A stretch of DNA of 64,000 bases, from NCBI RefSeq assembly GCF_000194135.1, contig NC_015318.1, positions 324,501 to 388,500 of the forward strand. Reading direction: 5' to 3'. The DNA is from Hippea maritima DSM 10411. Its GTDB lineage: Bacteria > Campylobacterota_A > Desulfurellia > Desulfurellales > Hippeaceae. Below, piece by piece: positions 53,126 to 62,545 of this stretch. The position numbers and the translations under genes were made by a program. The notes under the pieces were generated by a model that saw only the letters and a program-made list of their open reading frames with translations, did no database searches and had not been told where the DNA came from. Numbering within the stretch: position 1 is the first letter of the stretch; each line of letters begins with the position of its first letter.

Positions 53126-54172
53126 ATGAAAAAAAGTGTAGGTGTTATACTGGTAGTAGTTTTAACCGTGGCTATAATTGGAGGGTATTTCTTTGCAAAC
53201 TCGTATGCCCAGAAAAGGGCAAGGATTGAAGTAAATAGACTCATAAAAGAAAGTAATTTAGAAGGGGATGTGCATTATAAAGACCTAAAAGCCTCACTTT
53301 TTTCAAAGAATATAAAACTGTTTGGCGTGGAATGGTTTATAAAAAAACAGGGTGAGACGGTCGGTGAGTTGAATATTAAAAGGCTTGTCCTTGAGGGTAA
53401 TTTAGATAAAAGTTATGTCGTAAAGTTTTATGAGGCTAACCTAGTAAACCTGAACCCCAACTCTCCTTACGGCACCATTGGGAAAGATATAGCTAAAATC
53501 AAACAAGGGCAATGGGATATGTCTAAAGAAGTTGGCATTGTAAAAATAGGATTTGAAATAAACGGCATAAAGATAAACAAGGAAATAATCAATTCCGCAA
53601 TAAAAAAAGAAAAAGAGTCTGAAGAAATATTCACAAAGGTTATAAAATTAGAAAATCCTATAGATATAAAAGCCAAATACAAACTCAATAAAAAGGAGGG
53701 AATATTAAAAATAGATGATTACGAATTAAACTTTAAAAACAACCTTAAGCTGAAATATTCTTTGGTTGTGTCCAATATTGATTATGCAGGTTTTGAGGAA
53801 CTATCCAGACAAATAAAAAAAGACAGAAACAGCCCGATAGTACTATTAAGCCTTTTGTCTAAACTCTACACGTTAAAACCACTAAACTTATATGTAGAGA
53901 TAGAAAATGAAGGATTAATCAATAGGGCATTGGAGTTTGCTCTAAAAAATTCTCAAACAACAGAAGAGCAGATAAAAAATGAAATCGAAAAATCGCTTAT
54001 AAACACCCCGATCAGCGCATACAAAGATAAAATAGAAAACTTTGCATTGGCAAAAAAGGATAAAATTAAAATTAACATAGAAAACATATCAAATCTAAGT
54101 GTTGCAGACCTAATAACAAGGCTAAGAACAGCACCGTTTGATAGAGTTTTCAGGCTAAAAATTACAAATTAA
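53126..54172 (+). CDS. Membrane-anchored protein of unknown function
   Basis: This 348-residue protein has one N-terminal membrane segment (about residues 5-25, VGVILVVVLTVAIIGGYFF) followed by a large soluble part rich in Lys, Ile, Asn and Glu and probably mostly beta-strand (for example IKLFGVEWFIKK and LKLKYSLVVSNI). The anchor-plus-repetitive-strand layout recalls DUF945 or AsmA-like periplasmic proteins, but I do not recognise a family. The ribosome site GGGGG precedes ATG. A TTGACA at about 53081 has no good -10 partner. The ridA gene follows 12 bases later. Confidence 0.75.
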   Translation: MKKSVGVILVVVLTVAIIGGYFFANSYAQKRARIEVNRLIKESNLEGDVHYKDLKASLFSKNIKLFGVEWFIKKQGETVGELNIKRLVLEGNLDKSYVVKFYEANLVNLNPNSPYGTIGKDIAKIKQGQWDMSKEVGIVKIGFEINGIKINKEIINSAIKKEKESEEIFTKVIKLENPIDIKAKYKLNKKEGILKIDDYELNFKNNLKLKYSLVVSNIDYAGFEELSRQIKKDRNSPIVLLSLLSKLYTLKPLNLYVEIENEGLINRALEFALKNSQTTEEQIKNEIEKSLINTPISAYKDKIENFALAKKDKIKINIENISNLSVADLITRLRTAPFDRVFRLKITN

Positions 54173-54184
54173 AGGGAGGTTTTG

Positions 54185-54592
54185 ATGCGTATAAATACAG
54201 AAAATGCTCCTGCGGCATTGGGTCCATATTCTCAGGCTATAAAAAAAGATAATTTATGCTTTGTATCTATGCAGCTTGGTCTAAATCCGTCAACAGGTGA
54301 GATAGTAAGCAGAGAGGCAAAAGAGCAAACACGCCAAGCCATAAAAAACGTGGAAGCAATTCTGAAAAAGTGTGAACTTTCTCTGAAAGATGTTGTGAAG
54401 GCAACGCTCTATATAACAGATTTAAATGACTTTGCAGCAGTAAATGAGGTTTATGCCGAATATTTTGCAAATAAACCTGCCCGTTCGTTGGTTGTTCAGG
54501 CAGCTATGCCAAAAGATGCTAAAGTTGCTTTGGATGTTATAGCTACAAGAGGTGATGATTTAACTGACGAGCTTGATTACAGAGAAAGGTGA
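54185..54592 (+). CDS. ridA: RidA family reactive enamine/imine deaminase
   Basis: This 135-residue protein hydrolyses 2-aminoacrylate and similar intermediates, protecting PLP enzymes. Family motifs are APAALGPYSQAIK at the N-terminus, CFVSMQLGLNP and the catalytic Arg region PARSLVVQAAMPKDAKV. A C-terminal extension of about 12 residues (DDLTDELDYRER) follows the usual end. The second codon of the open frame is the true ATG: GGGAGG lies 5 bases before it. It is followed 15 bases later by the acyl-CoA synthetase gene. Confidence 0.9.
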   Translation: MRINTENAPAALGPYSQAIKKDNLCFVSMQLGLNPSTGEIVSREAKEQTRQAIKNVEAILKKCELSLKDVVKATLYITDLNDFAAVNEVYAEYFANKPARSLVVQAAMPKDAKVALDVIATRGDDLTDELDYRER

Positions 54593-54607
54593 TGAAGGAG
54601 GATTTAG

Positions 54608-56092
54608 GTGAATCTAACTGAGAAGATCTTAAACTCTTTGGATGAGGCTAAAGATAAAACCCTGAAATTTGAAGATAAAATTTACACATACTCTCAGATT
54701 GCCCAAAACATAAGAAAGGCAGCCACTCTTTTGAAAGAACTTGGTGTTGGTTTTTCAGATAGAGTAGCGCTGCAATTGCCAAAATCTATGGAATTTATCT
54801 ACTTCCATTTTGCCAATATGCTCATAGGTGCAATAACATTACCCTTGAACCCTACCTATTCAAAAAACGAGACGGAGTATTTTCTAAGCGACTCAGGTAG
54901 TTGTTTGTTTATTACAACAAAAGAAAACAGAGATAGGTTGAAGGATGTAATAAGCAAACTAAATATAAAAACATTTTTGATAGACGAGGAGTTAGATAAG
55001 CTAGACAAAGTTGAAATTTACAAAGAAAAACCAAAAACCCAACCGGATGATGTTGCGATAATAGCCTACACCTCTGGTACAACAGGGAGAAGTAAAGGTG
55101 CTATGATCACACACAAAAACCTTATAACAAACATGGAAGCATTAAGAAAACTATGGCGTCTAAGCGATAAGGACAAGTTACTCCATGTTTTGCCCATTTT
55201 TCATGTACACGGCCTTGTTGTGGCTCTCCAGGGGGGTCTGAATTCCAAGATGGATATAGTAATGCATGAAAAATTTGACCCAATGACCACATTGAAAGCT
55301 ATAGAAAAAGAGGAAATTACGCTGTTCATGGGGGTGCCAACTATATACTCCAGGCTTGTGGATGCACTTGATAAATTAGAGAAGAAACCTGATATATCTT
55401 CAATGAGACTGTTTATATCCGGTTCAGCCCCACTAACAAAGGTTTTGTTTGAGAGGTTCTACAAGCTAACAGGACATAGGATACTAGAAAGGTATGGCAT
55501 GAGTGAGGCGGGTATGATAACGTCAAATCCTTACAACCCCCAGGAAAGAATTCCGCTGAGCGTAGGATACCCGCTTGAGGGTTGCTCTATAAAAATAGTT
55601 AAAGACGGTATAAAAGCAAAACCGTTTGAGGTAGGAGAGGTTTACATAAAAGGCTCAAATGTGTTTAAGGGTTATTGGCAAATGTCAGATAAAACCCGTG
55701 AATCCTTCGAGGATGGCTGGTTCAAAAGTGGTGATTTAGGTTATGTTGATGAATCTGGAAGGTTGTTTTTAGTTGGAAGGGCTAAAGAGCTCATAATAAC
55801 AGGTGGCTTAAATGTTTATCCCAAAGAAGTTGAAAACATTATAGATAGCCATCCAGCTGTAAAAGAGAGCGCTGTATTTGGGGTAGAAGATAGTGATTTT
55901 GGGGAGAGAGTTGAGGCTGCTGTTGTTTTAAATCAAAAAGATATAGCTCCAGGCGAGCTTATAGATTTTTGCAAAAAAAATCTTGCTCACTACAAGTGCC
56001 CAAAACAGATTCACATCTTAGAGGAACTACCAAAAAACGCGATGGGTAAGATTCAGAAGAATGTATTGTCCAATATGTTTAAGGTTAAATAA
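54608..56092 (+). CDS. Acyl-CoA synthetase (AMP-forming), malonyl-CoA synthetase-like
   Basis: This 494-residue adenylate-forming enzyme has the phosphate-binding YTSGTTGRSKGAM, the acyl pocket LPIFHVHGL, the A5 motif ERYGMSEAGM and the hinge region KSGDLG through GRAKELIITGG. The C-terminal catalytic Lys is in PKNAMGKIQK. HVHGL, SGSAPL and ERYGMSE resemble MatB malonyl-CoA synthetases more than long-chain FadD, but the substrate is not certain. The GTG start follows AAGGAGG. It ends directly against the convergent cyclase gene. Confidence 0.87.
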   Translation: MNLTEKILNSLDEAKDKTLKFEDKIYTYSQIAQNIRKAATLLKELGVGFSDRVALQLPKSMEFIYFHFANMLIGAITLPLNPTYSKNETEYFLSDSGSCLFITTKENRDRLKDVISKLNIKTFLIDEELDKLDKVEIYKEKPKTQPDDVAIIAYTSGTTGRSKGAMITHKNLITNMEALRKLWRLSDKDKLLHVLPIFHVHGLVVALQGGLNSKMDIVMHEKFDPMTTLKAIEKEEITLFMGVPTIYSRLVDALDKLEKKPDISSMRLFISGSAPLTKVLFERFYKLTGHRILERYGMSEAGMITSNPYNPQERIPLSVGYPLEGCSIKIVKDGIKAKPFEVGEVYIKGSNVFKGYWQMSDKTRESFEDGWFKSGDLGYVDESGRLFLVGRAKELIITGGLNVYPKEVENIIDSHPAVKESAVFGVEDSDFGERVEAAVVLNQKDIAPGELIDFCKKNLAHYKCPKQIHILEELPKNAMGKIQKNVLSNMFKVK

Positions 56093-57103
56093 TTAAGAAG
56101 TTTTTCTTACTACAGTTATGTTCTTACCTTTGTTTTTTGAGTAGTATAATACATCATCCAATCTTTTAAACAACTCATTACAGCTCTCACCTGGTGTATG
56201 TTGAATGATGCCAACACTTATAGTGACCCTTTTGTTTATAGGAAAACAGTGGTTTTCAATAATTTTTCTTAACTTCTCACCCACCTTATATGCACCATCT
56301 ATGTCGGTTTCCGGCAAAATTATTATAAACTCATCACCGCCCCATCTTATGAAATGATCGCACTGCCTTATGTTTTTATTTACAATTTCCGCAATCTATT
56401 TAAGAATAACATCTCCCATTTTATGTCCAAATTCATCGTTTATACTTTTAAAATCGTCTATATCGAACATAATAAAAGAAACATTTCTTACATACCTATC
56501 GGAATTACAGATAGCTTGTTCCAAAATCTCTTCAAACTTCTTTCTGTTATAAATTTTTGTCAGATAATCTTTTTCTGATAGTTCCTTAAAATGATTAATG
56601 CTTTTTGATTTAACGCAGAAGTAAAATCTGAGGGTCATGGTAATGTCCATAAGAATGACTTTTGACATTAGTTTGTAAAACTTGTTGATCTCTTCTTTGG
56701 TAAGAGTCTTCTCAGCATACATGCTAATTATGTCAAATATTTTCCAGTAGGAGCTAACATAGAGTTCCTCATTTACTCCACTTTTATGATGAAGCATACC
56801 TATAGAAAGCCGTTTATTTACATATTCAGGGTTAAATTCGCCCTTAAACATCTCTTTCAAGTAAACCCAGAGTCTTTCTTTGATAGACAAAAGAATATTG
56901 TTGTTTAGCTTTTCAAGTATGCCGCTGGTTGAGGGTTCTCTTGCCAGATAGTCTAAAAACCTATCTGCAATTTCATATCCATGTTTTTCTATAATAATTG
57001 CAAAATTACTTAGCTCTTTTATGTTATTTTGGGTTATCTCAAATCTTCGAATTATAGCCTGCAACTCATCATTTGAATATATTTTTTTACAATCTTCTAT
57101 CAA
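56093..57103 (-). pseudogene. Globin-coupled diguanylate cyclase interrupted by an in-frame amber codon
   Basis: One continuous frame of 336 codons is split by a single TAG at 56396-56398. The first part (235 residues) is a globin-coupled sensor domain with a probable haem His in IGMLHHKSG, then the start of a GGDEF domain (DYLTKIYNRKKF, FDIDDFKSIND). After the stop the same frame continues with IRWGGDEF and a normal cyclase end; RQCD before it is an I-site. Readthrough would give a full DosC-like oxygen-sensing cyclase; as written, the active site is lost. Upstream are a TTGACA promoter and a palindrome. A single substitution explains the lesion. Confidence 0.85.
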
Positions 57104-57119
57104 AACACCACACCCCCAA

Positions 57120-57133
57120 CTTAAACATTTAAG
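57120..57133. promoter_or_regulatory. Palindrome between the globin-cyclase promoter and gene
   Basis: CTTAAA and TTTAAG are perfect inverted half-sites separated by CA, in the leader of the interrupted cyclase. Possible operator; identity unknown. Confidence 0.3.
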
Positions 57134-57144
57134 CAGTTATAAAT

Positions 57145-57173
57145 CTTTTATATAATTTCAAATAATCTGTCAA
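57145..57173 (-). promoter_or_regulatory. Candidate promoter of the globin-coupled cyclase gene
   Basis: On the minus strand TTGACA is followed by TATAAA at 15 bases or TAAAAG at 17 bases. The -35 is perfect; the -10 choice is uncertain. Confidence 0.4.
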
Positions 57174-57203
57174 TTAATTATTAGATTTATATTAATTCTG
57201 GGT

Positions 57204-57590
57204 TTAGAATGGGTATATTCTTCTGGATGGAATAACACCCCTGACACCGCCACGAGGGTTTCTTATATCGCCTTCATATCTGGGTATAAGGTGGATATGC
57301 ATATGCATTATTGTTTGGCCTGCTACCTCTCCAACATTAACACCTATATTGTAAGCGGCTGGTGAAAATTCTCTGTCTAAAAAAACCCTTGCATCGTTTA
57401 TTAAATCGTGAATTGCAAGCACTTCTTCTCTGTTGGCATCAAAGAAACTGGCAAAATGTCTATAGGGAACAATAAGTATATGTCCCCTGTTAACCGGATA
57501 TTTATCAAAAACAGCATAACACAAATGGTTCTTTAAAATTATTTCAAGGTTTTTGGTATCGCAAAATACACACCTATTCTGGGAATTCAC
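57204..57590 (-). CDS. HIT family protein (nucleotide hydrolase/transferase)
   Basis: This 128-residue histidine-triad protein has the catalytic [11 protein letters not shown] motif near residue 99 and an N-terminal CVFC zinc-type pair. [10 protein letters not shown] and [13 protein letters not shown] are typical family segments. It is of the branch acting on dinucleoside polyphosphates or nucleoside phosphoramidates. The GTG start lies inside the end of the DUF134 gene (17-base overlap), so the two are coupled. Confidence 0.9.
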   Translation of the reverse strand: MNSQNRCVFCDTKNLEIILKNHLCYAVFDKYPVNRGHILIVPYRHFASFFDANREEVLAIHDLINDARVFLDREFSPAAYNIGVNVGEVAGQTIMHMHIHLIPRYEGDIRNPRGGVRGVIPSRRIYPF

Positions 57591-57867
57591 CCTCTTCCTC
57601 TATCTCTATAGCTTTAGAATGAATTAAAGCGTCTGCTATCTTCTGATGAGCTCTTTCGATGATACGTGAAAACGTAGGCCTTGAGACTTGCATGAGTTCA
57701 CTTGCCTGTTGTTGATATAGACCCTCGAAATCTGCCAATCTTATGGCTTCAAGCTCGTCATAACTGAGTGTTACCCTATCAAGTGTGTTTGCCGGTATGC
57801 CGCAGGGTTTAAAACAAACTCTACCAAATCTAAATCTAACTCTTCCTCTTTTTCTCCTACGTGGCAT
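57574..57867 (-). CDS. DUF134 family helix-turn-helix protein
   Basis: This small protein (97 residues) has an Arg-rich start ([11 protein letters not shown]), a Cys-containing segment CFKPCGIP and a sigma-factor-like helix-turn-helix ([20 protein letters not shown], then [12 protein letters not shown]). It is of the DUF134 family, presumed DNA-binding and often linked to iron-sulfur or redox genes. The ATG at 57867 was preferred to a TTG 12 bases upstream, which would overlap the ribosome site GGAG. A terminator hairpin lies just ahead of that ribosome site. Confidence 0.9.
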   Translation of the reverse strand: MPRRRKRGRVRFRFGRVCFKPCGIPANTLDRVTLSYDELEAIRLADFEGLYQQQASELMQVSRPTFSRIIERAHQKIADALIHSKAIEIEEEGEFPE

Positions 57868-57881
57868 ATTATTCTCCAAAA

Positions 57882-57901
57882 AAGGGAGGATACCCTCCCT
57901 T
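57882..57901 (-). terminator. Intrinsic terminator between the oxidoreductase and DUF134 genes
   Basis: On the minus strand AAGGGAGG and CCTCCCTT form an 8-bp stem with a 4-base loop; the stem is followed by a T6 run made of its last two bases and four more. It overlaps the oxidoreductase stop codon. The T run leads straight into GGAG, the DUF134 ribosome site. Confidence 0.75.
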
Positions 57902-59786
57902 AATATTTTGCAATGACATCGTATGCATCGTGTGTTGCTTGGTAAATATCACCAATATTATTAGCATCTCCTATTAATTTGATATTATCAAATTTATCCT
58001 TTAAAAATTCATAAAGGTCTTTGTTTGGCTTTGTTCCTATACTTGTTATGATTGTGTCAAATTTACCTATATTTTCCTCTTTTGTGTCTTTATTAATAAT
58101 AGCACCGTTTTCGGTAAATCTCTCAAGCTTTGCTCCTGTTATGATTTTAACCTTGGGATTACTACTCAATCTTGCAAGAGTGAAATCGGCTGGAAGCTCT
58201 TTAAGTATATCAATACCCACAACCTCTTCGAAACCTTTTTTAACCAGAAGGTCTTCCATAGCTTCTCTTCCTATTAGTCCAACTCCGAGCACCAAGGCCC
58301 TTTTTCCTTTTGGCGGCTTTGTATTCTCAAAGTAGGAGAAGGCATCTATAACATATTCATTTTCTATGCCGTCTATGTTTGGGATAGATGATGTTGCACC
58401 TGTGGCTATTACAACAACATCAGGGTTCTCTTCCTTGATTTTATCGTAGTTAGCTTCTTCGTATCTAACCTTAACCCCATACCTATTGAGTTCTTTTATC
58501 ATTGAATCAAGGGGTCTCTGCATGCTTTCTTTAAATGGTGGTTTTACTGCAAGATTGAATTGGCCTCCCAGTTTTTTCTTCTCAAACAAGACAGTATCAT
58601 ACCCCTTCATGGCGGCATAGGTTGCAGCAGCCATCCCCGCTGGGCCTCCACCTACAACAACAAATTTAAGTTTTTTATCTGATTTCTCAAACCTATCTCT
58701 ATTAACAAACGGATTAATTATGCAGCCCAGACCAACACCTGCTTTAACCTTTAACAGACAGCCCTGCAAGCATCCCCCGCAATAATAAACCTCATCATCC
58801 TTACCTTCTTGAAGCTTTTTAACTATCTCCTGATCGCATGCCAACGATTTTCCAAGGCCTATCAGATCAGCCCAGCCATCTTTTAGGGCGGCTTCCATTT
58901 TTTGTTTATTTGCCATTCTGCCATCGACTATAAGCGGTAGTTTAGTTAGGGACTTAACCTTTTTGAACATCTCTATCTGTTTATCTTCTGGTGTAAATGT
59001 TGCTGAATAATACCACGGGGGCGTATCACATGCATTACCAAGACCTGCATGTATAGCAACTGCACCGTAGTTCTCTGCTAGCTCGAATATCACCTTATTA
59101 TCCTCTGGTGTGATACCACCATCAACAAATTCATTTGCCGATATTCTAACAATAATAGACATGCCAGAGGCGTTGCTAAAGACCTCCTCAAATACCTCTT
59201 TGGCAAATAGACTCTTGTCTTTACCATACTCATCGTTTCTTTTGTTTGTTCTATCTTTTAAGAACTGAGCAATTAGATAGCCCATTCCAGCCTGAAGTTC
59301 TACGGCATCAAAACCGGCCTCTTTTGCTTTTCTTGTTGCTTGCCCAAAGGCTTTTATTATCTCTTTTATCTGGTCTTTAGTAAGCTCTTGAGGCGTTTGA
59401 GCTGTAGCTGGGCAGGTAATAGCACTTGGAGCAAGTGGAGGCTGACCGCTTGCTTTGGGGTTTGCAGCCCTTCCGGCATGATTTATATTTAGACATGCCA
59501 AAGAACCATTTTTATGTATTACATCGGTTATTTTCCTGAGTTCAGAAACGCAATGTTCTTCATCTATGCATAGCTGTTTTGGGTGTTCCCTTCCGCTTTT
59601 CAAAACTGCTACAGGCTCTGTGATTATTAGAGATAACCCACCTTTTGCAAGCTTTTCGTAGAATTTCAGATGGAGTTCGTTCACTTCACCCTTAGGATTG
59701 CCGTAGGCTGTTTTAACAGGTGCCATGACAAACCTGTTTTTCAACTCTAAGTTACCCAACCTTACAACATCAAACAGACTACTCAT
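57900..59786 (-). CDS. Old-yellow-enzyme-type NADH:flavin oxidoreductase (2,4-dienoyl-CoA reductase family)
   Basis: This 628-residue protein has an N-terminal FMN TIM barrel (about 1-335: [22 protein letters not shown]). A 4Fe-4S site with C-x2-C-x3-C-x11-C spacing begins in [11 protein letters not shown]. The C-terminal FAD/NAD(P) part has [17 protein letters not shown] and [15 protein letters not shown]. The family reduces enoyl-CoA or other alkene bonds; the substrate here is unknown. It has a near-consensus promoter upstream and its own terminator, so it is probably monocistronic with some read-through into DUF134-HIT. Confidence 0.9.
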   Translation of the reverse strand: MSSLFDVVRLGNLELKNRFVMAPVKTAYGNPKGEVNELHLKFYEKLAKGGLSLIITEPVAVLKSGREHPKQLCIDEEHCVSELRKITDVIHKNGSLACLNINHAGRAANPKASGQPPLAPSAITCPATAQTPQELTKDQIKEIIKAFGQATRKAKEAGFDAVELQAGMGYLIAQFLKDRTNKRNDEYGKDKSLFAKEVFEEVFSNASGMSIIVRISANEFVDGGITPEDNKVIFELAENYGAVAIHAGLGNACDTPPWYYSATFTPEDKQIEMFKKVKSLTKLPLIVDGRMANKQKMEAALKDGWADLIGLGKSLACDQEIVKKLQEGKDDEVYYCGGCLQGCLLKVKAGVGLGCIINPFVNRDRFEKSDKKLKFVVVGGGPAGMAAATYAAMKGYDTVLFEKKKLGGQFNLAVKPPFKESMQRPLDSMIKELNRYGVKVRYEEANYDKIKEENPDVVVIATGATSSIPNIDGIENEYVIDAFSYFENTKPPKGKRALVLGVGLIGREAMEDLLVKKGFEEVVGIDILKELPADFTLARLSSNPKVKIITGAKLERFTENGAIINKDTKEENIGKFDTIITSIGTKPNKDLYEFLKDKFDNIKLIGDANNIGDIYQATHDAYDVIAKY

Positions 59787-59841
59787 ATCTAAAACCTCCC
59801 AAACATTTAACTCACATTTAAATTAAATTTAGCTATTTAGA

Positions 59842-59870
59842 ATAATAAGAAAAAAATGAAATTTTGTCAA
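59842..59870 (-). promoter_or_regulatory. Near-consensus sigma-70 promoter of the oxidoreductase gene
   Basis: On the minus strand TTGACA and TATTAT are exactly 17 bases apart. The leader to the ATG is about 50 bases. Confidence 0.7.
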
Positions 59871-59904
59871 TTAACGAAAAGGAGCTGCCACGCCGTTGTT
59901 TGTA

Positions 59905-59933
59905 TTGAAAACCTAAGCTTCGTAATGTAATAT
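59905..59933 (+). promoter_or_regulatory. Sigma-70 promoter of the RCK-antiporter genes
   Basis: TTGAAA and TAATAT are 17 bases apart, 18 bases before the TTG start at 59952. The GAGGTG ribosome site fits inside the short leader. Confidence 0.55.
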
Positions 59934-59951
59934 TAACAAAAAAGAGGTGAC

Positions 59952-61331
59952 TTGGCTATTAAACCTATAATCATTATAGCTGGTGGCGGCCATAAGGTTA
60001 GGTATCTCATAGATTTAATAAAGGATTCATTTGAGATATTTGTTATAGACCTGAACAAAGATGTGCTTGAGAAATTACCAAGCTATCCAAACATTCATGC
60101 TATAGAGGGTGATGCTACAAGCGACTATATGTTAAGAAAAGCTCGTATAGATGAGGCGGGCTACCTTATAGCTTTTACTGACAGCGAAGAGGTAAATTAT
60201 GAAATATCCATATTGGGAAAGAGGCATGGGGTTGCCAATGTCATATCCTATGTTCCAACATATAAATATCTTGATAAATTTTCTGAGCTTGGGGTTCTTA
60301 TAGTCGGTGGGCCTAAGGATATAGCTCAATTTGTTTACAATAAAATAGCACATACAAAAAAAGCCATTGGGGTGGGTCTTGGCATAGGTGAGATAGTAGA
60401 GATTGTTATTGATGAATATTCCCCTTTAGCAAATAGGAGACTTTCTCAGATTCATCTTAAAGGTATAAGGATAGGCGCTATATACAGGGAAAATGACTTG
60501 ATTGTGCCTGTGGGTACTACTCTTGTAAAGCCTGGCGATAAGCTTTTGCTCATAGGATATCCGAAAAACCTAAAATATGCTTTAGGTGTAATACTCTCTG
60601 CCAGAGTAAAATTTCCCATGCAGTACGGCAATACGGTTTTAGGGCTAATTTTTAAAAATAAAGCATATTTGAGTGAGATTGAACTTTTAAAAAATAAAAC
60701 AGCTATTCAGTATGTAAAACTAATGACGACTATTAAAACTACAGAAAAGAGTTCTTTTGTAGATGAAGTGGAGTACCTGCAAAGTAAAGATGAATTTTTA
60801 GAGAAGATATCAAATGATATATTCGGTATGATTATGATCGAAAAGTGTAATATGGATTTTTTAACCAAGATGGGCCTTAAGGTTTGTGATTTCTATTTTG
60901 TACTCAAGGGTATACCTGAGCATATACCAGTCTTTGTATTAAGCGGCAAAGCAGATTACAAAAAAATGTTTTTGTATATATTTGAGGATGACGAGGAGCT
61001 TATAAGAAAGTCTATTCATACCTCGGTTAGTATAAAATATACCTTGGGTATAGAATTTGATATATTTGTATGCGAGCAAGATTTAAAATCAAATGACTCT
61101 CTAACAAAGAAGGTAAATTCCATTGCTCAGAGAATTTTTTCTGTATATAAGATGAAACACACTTTAAACACGCTAAAGGGTAATCCTGTAAAGGTTTTTG
61201 AGAAGTTAAAAAGAGGATACGATTTAGCTGTTGTTGGAGGGTTTAGGAGGAAAAATACACTATTTAAACCTAATCCTATTTGCTATATAGCAAACTCATC
61301 TGGCATATCCGTTTTTAGTATATTGAAATGA
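59952..61331 (+). CDS. RCK (TrkA-N/TrkA-C) protein with extra C-terminal domain
   Basis: This 459-residue protein has a TrkA-N nucleotide-binding domain (IIAGGGHKVRYLIDLI, then FVIDLN) and an RCK_C domain near residues 140-215 (GEIVEIVIDE, VPVGTTLVKPGDKLLLIG). About 230 residues follow that are not RCK-like; the last part (YDLAVVGGFRRKN) may be a Usp-like alpha/beta domain. The TTG start has GAGGTG upstream. It overlaps the next antiporter gene by 4 bases, so it is probably its ligand- or K+-responsive regulatory subunit. Unlike TrkA it has only one RCK unit. Confidence 0.82.
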   Translation: MAIKPIIIIAGGGHKVRYLIDLIKDSFEIFVIDLNKDVLEKLPSYPNIHAIEGDATSDYMLRKARIDEAGYLIAFTDSEEVNYEISILGKRHGVANVISYVPTYKYLDKFSELGVLIVGGPKDIAQFVYNKIAHTKKAIGVGLGIGEIVEIVIDEYSPLANRRLSQIHLKGIRIGAIYRENDLIVPVGTTLVKPGDKLLLIGYPKNLKYALGVILSARVKFPMQYGNTVLGLIFKNKAYLSEIELLKNKTAIQYVKLMTTIKTTEKSSFVDEVEYLQSKDEFLEKISNDIFGMIMIEKCNMDFLTKMGLKVCDFYFVLKGIPEHIPVFVLSGKADYKKMFLYIFEDDEELIRKSIHTSVSIKYTLGIEFDIFVCEQDLKSNDSLTKKVNSIAQRIFSVYKMKHTLNTLKGNPVKVFEKLKRGYDLAVVGGFRRKNTLFKPNPICYIANSSGISVFSILK

Positions 61332-62485
61332 ACGTAAATCAATCTATTTCTCTTTTTTTAGTTGTTTTGGCAACATTTAGTGCTCCAATGCTGGCCAAAA
61401 TTTTAAGAATACCTGTGGTGGTGGCTGAAATATTGGCCGGTATAATACTTGGTCCAACGATTCTTAATATTGTTTCTCATAGTGCATTTCTCCATTTTTT
61501 GTCTGAATTCGGATTTTTGCTTTTGATGTTCTATGTAGGACTTGAGATAGAGATAAAAGAAATGAATCCAAAGCTTATTATTTTAAATATAGCGGCATTT
61601 ATTATAAACGCTATATTTTCTTATTTTATTGTCAGATTTTTAAATGTGGATTTTATTTGGATGGCTGTGTTTGTTTCTGCGAGCGTTGGTGTTGTTATAG
61701 GTGTTTTAAGGGAGATGAACCTTCTTGATAGTAAGGTTGGCAAGTTAACCCTTTATAGCGGGATAATGCAGGAGTTTATAATTCTTTTAATAGTAACTTC
61801 GTATGAGATTTACAAGTCAGAGAACTACTCCTTAATTAAGTATGCGCTGATAATATTGAGTATAGTTTTGACTATTCTTTTCTTTAGGGTTGTAAAGCTT
61901 CTTCATTGGTGGTATCCGGAATATTTTAACTATTTTGCCTCCTCCAAAGATCCATTAAGTTTAAGGATACGATTCGTATTAGCTGTAATGCTTTTGTCTG
62001 TTTCCTTTGCTTTTTACTTCAATATAGACCCTGTGGTAGGTGCATTTATTGCCGGACTTGTCATATCTATTTCTTTTGCTGATTTAGAGATGATAAAAGA
62101 AGATGTTGGAACTATAGGTTTAGGTTTTTTTATACCGCTGTTTTTTGTCTATACTGGTGTAAATGTAAAGATAAATTTTCAAGATTTACCCTTTGTAGGG
62201 ATCGTTGTTGTTTTGATGTTTTTGTCTCATTTAGGTAGTGTAATTGTTTTTTATTTTAATAAATTTCCCCTACCTAGGTCTTTGATATTGTCTTTAAATC
62301 TTTCAAAAGGCGTGAGTATGGTGGTTTTAATTATGACTTTGGCAAGGGCTGAAGGTTTGGTAAATCAAAGAACATTTTCTACTGCTATTTTGATTGGTAT
62401 TGTAGCTGAAATATTTTACACTATTGTGTTCAAAAATCTTTATGGAAAATTCTTATCAAACGCTACAATGAATAAAATAAAATAA
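61328..62485 (+). CDS. CPA2-type cation:proton antiporter, partner of the RCK protein
   Basis: This 385-residue protein has about 12-13 membrane helices and the CPA2 pattern VAEILAGIILGPTILNIV, EFGFLLLMFYVGLE and DPVVGAFIAGLVIS. The family exchanges K+ or Na+ for protons. Translation is coupled to the RCK gene by a 4-base overlap, suggesting a two-subunit gated K+ or Na+ efflux system. It differs from the antiporter at 45.1 kb, which has no RCK partner. The tail LYGKFLSN is short, with no C-terminal RCK domain. Confidence 0.88.
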   Translation: MNVNQSISLFLVVLATFSAPMLAKILRIPVVVAEILAGIILGPTILNIVSHSAFLHFLSEFGFLLLMFYVGLEIEIKEMNPKLIILNIAAFIINAIFSYFIVRFLNVDFIWMAVFVSASVGVVIGVLREMNLLDSKVGKLTLYSGIMQEFIILLIVTSYEIYKSENYSLIKYALIILSIVLTILFFRVVKLLHWWYPEYFNYFASSKDPLSLRIRFVLAVMLLSVSFAFYFNIDPVVGAFIAGLVISISFADLEMIKEDVGTIGLGFFIPLFFVYTGVNVKINFQDLPFVGIVVVLMFLSHLGSVIVFYFNKFPLPRSLILSLNLSKGVSMVVLIMTLARAEGLVNQRTFSTAILIGIVAEIFYTIVFKNLYGKFLSNATMNKIK

Positions 62486-62488
62486 ATT

Positions 62489-62523
62489 TTGAAACATTTT
62501 AGAAAATAGTATAAAATTTTATA
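62489..62523 (+). promoter_or_regulatory. Candidate promoter and palindrome before mscS
   Basis: TTGAAA and TATAAA are separated by only 15 bases. The -10 box is the left half of a perfect 14-base palindrome TATAAAATTTTATA (62510-62523). Chance is possible in AT-rich DNA. Confidence 0.35.
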
Positions 62524-62545
62524 TATTTCTTGTGTGGAGGTTTAT

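Noticed and set aside
49411-56398. UAG recoding (for example pyrrolysine) to explain the amber codons at 49411 and 56396
   Set aside because: TAG is used as an ordinary final stop here by lysS, purB, the M23 peptidase and the LysM/NlpC gene, and no pyl genes were seen.
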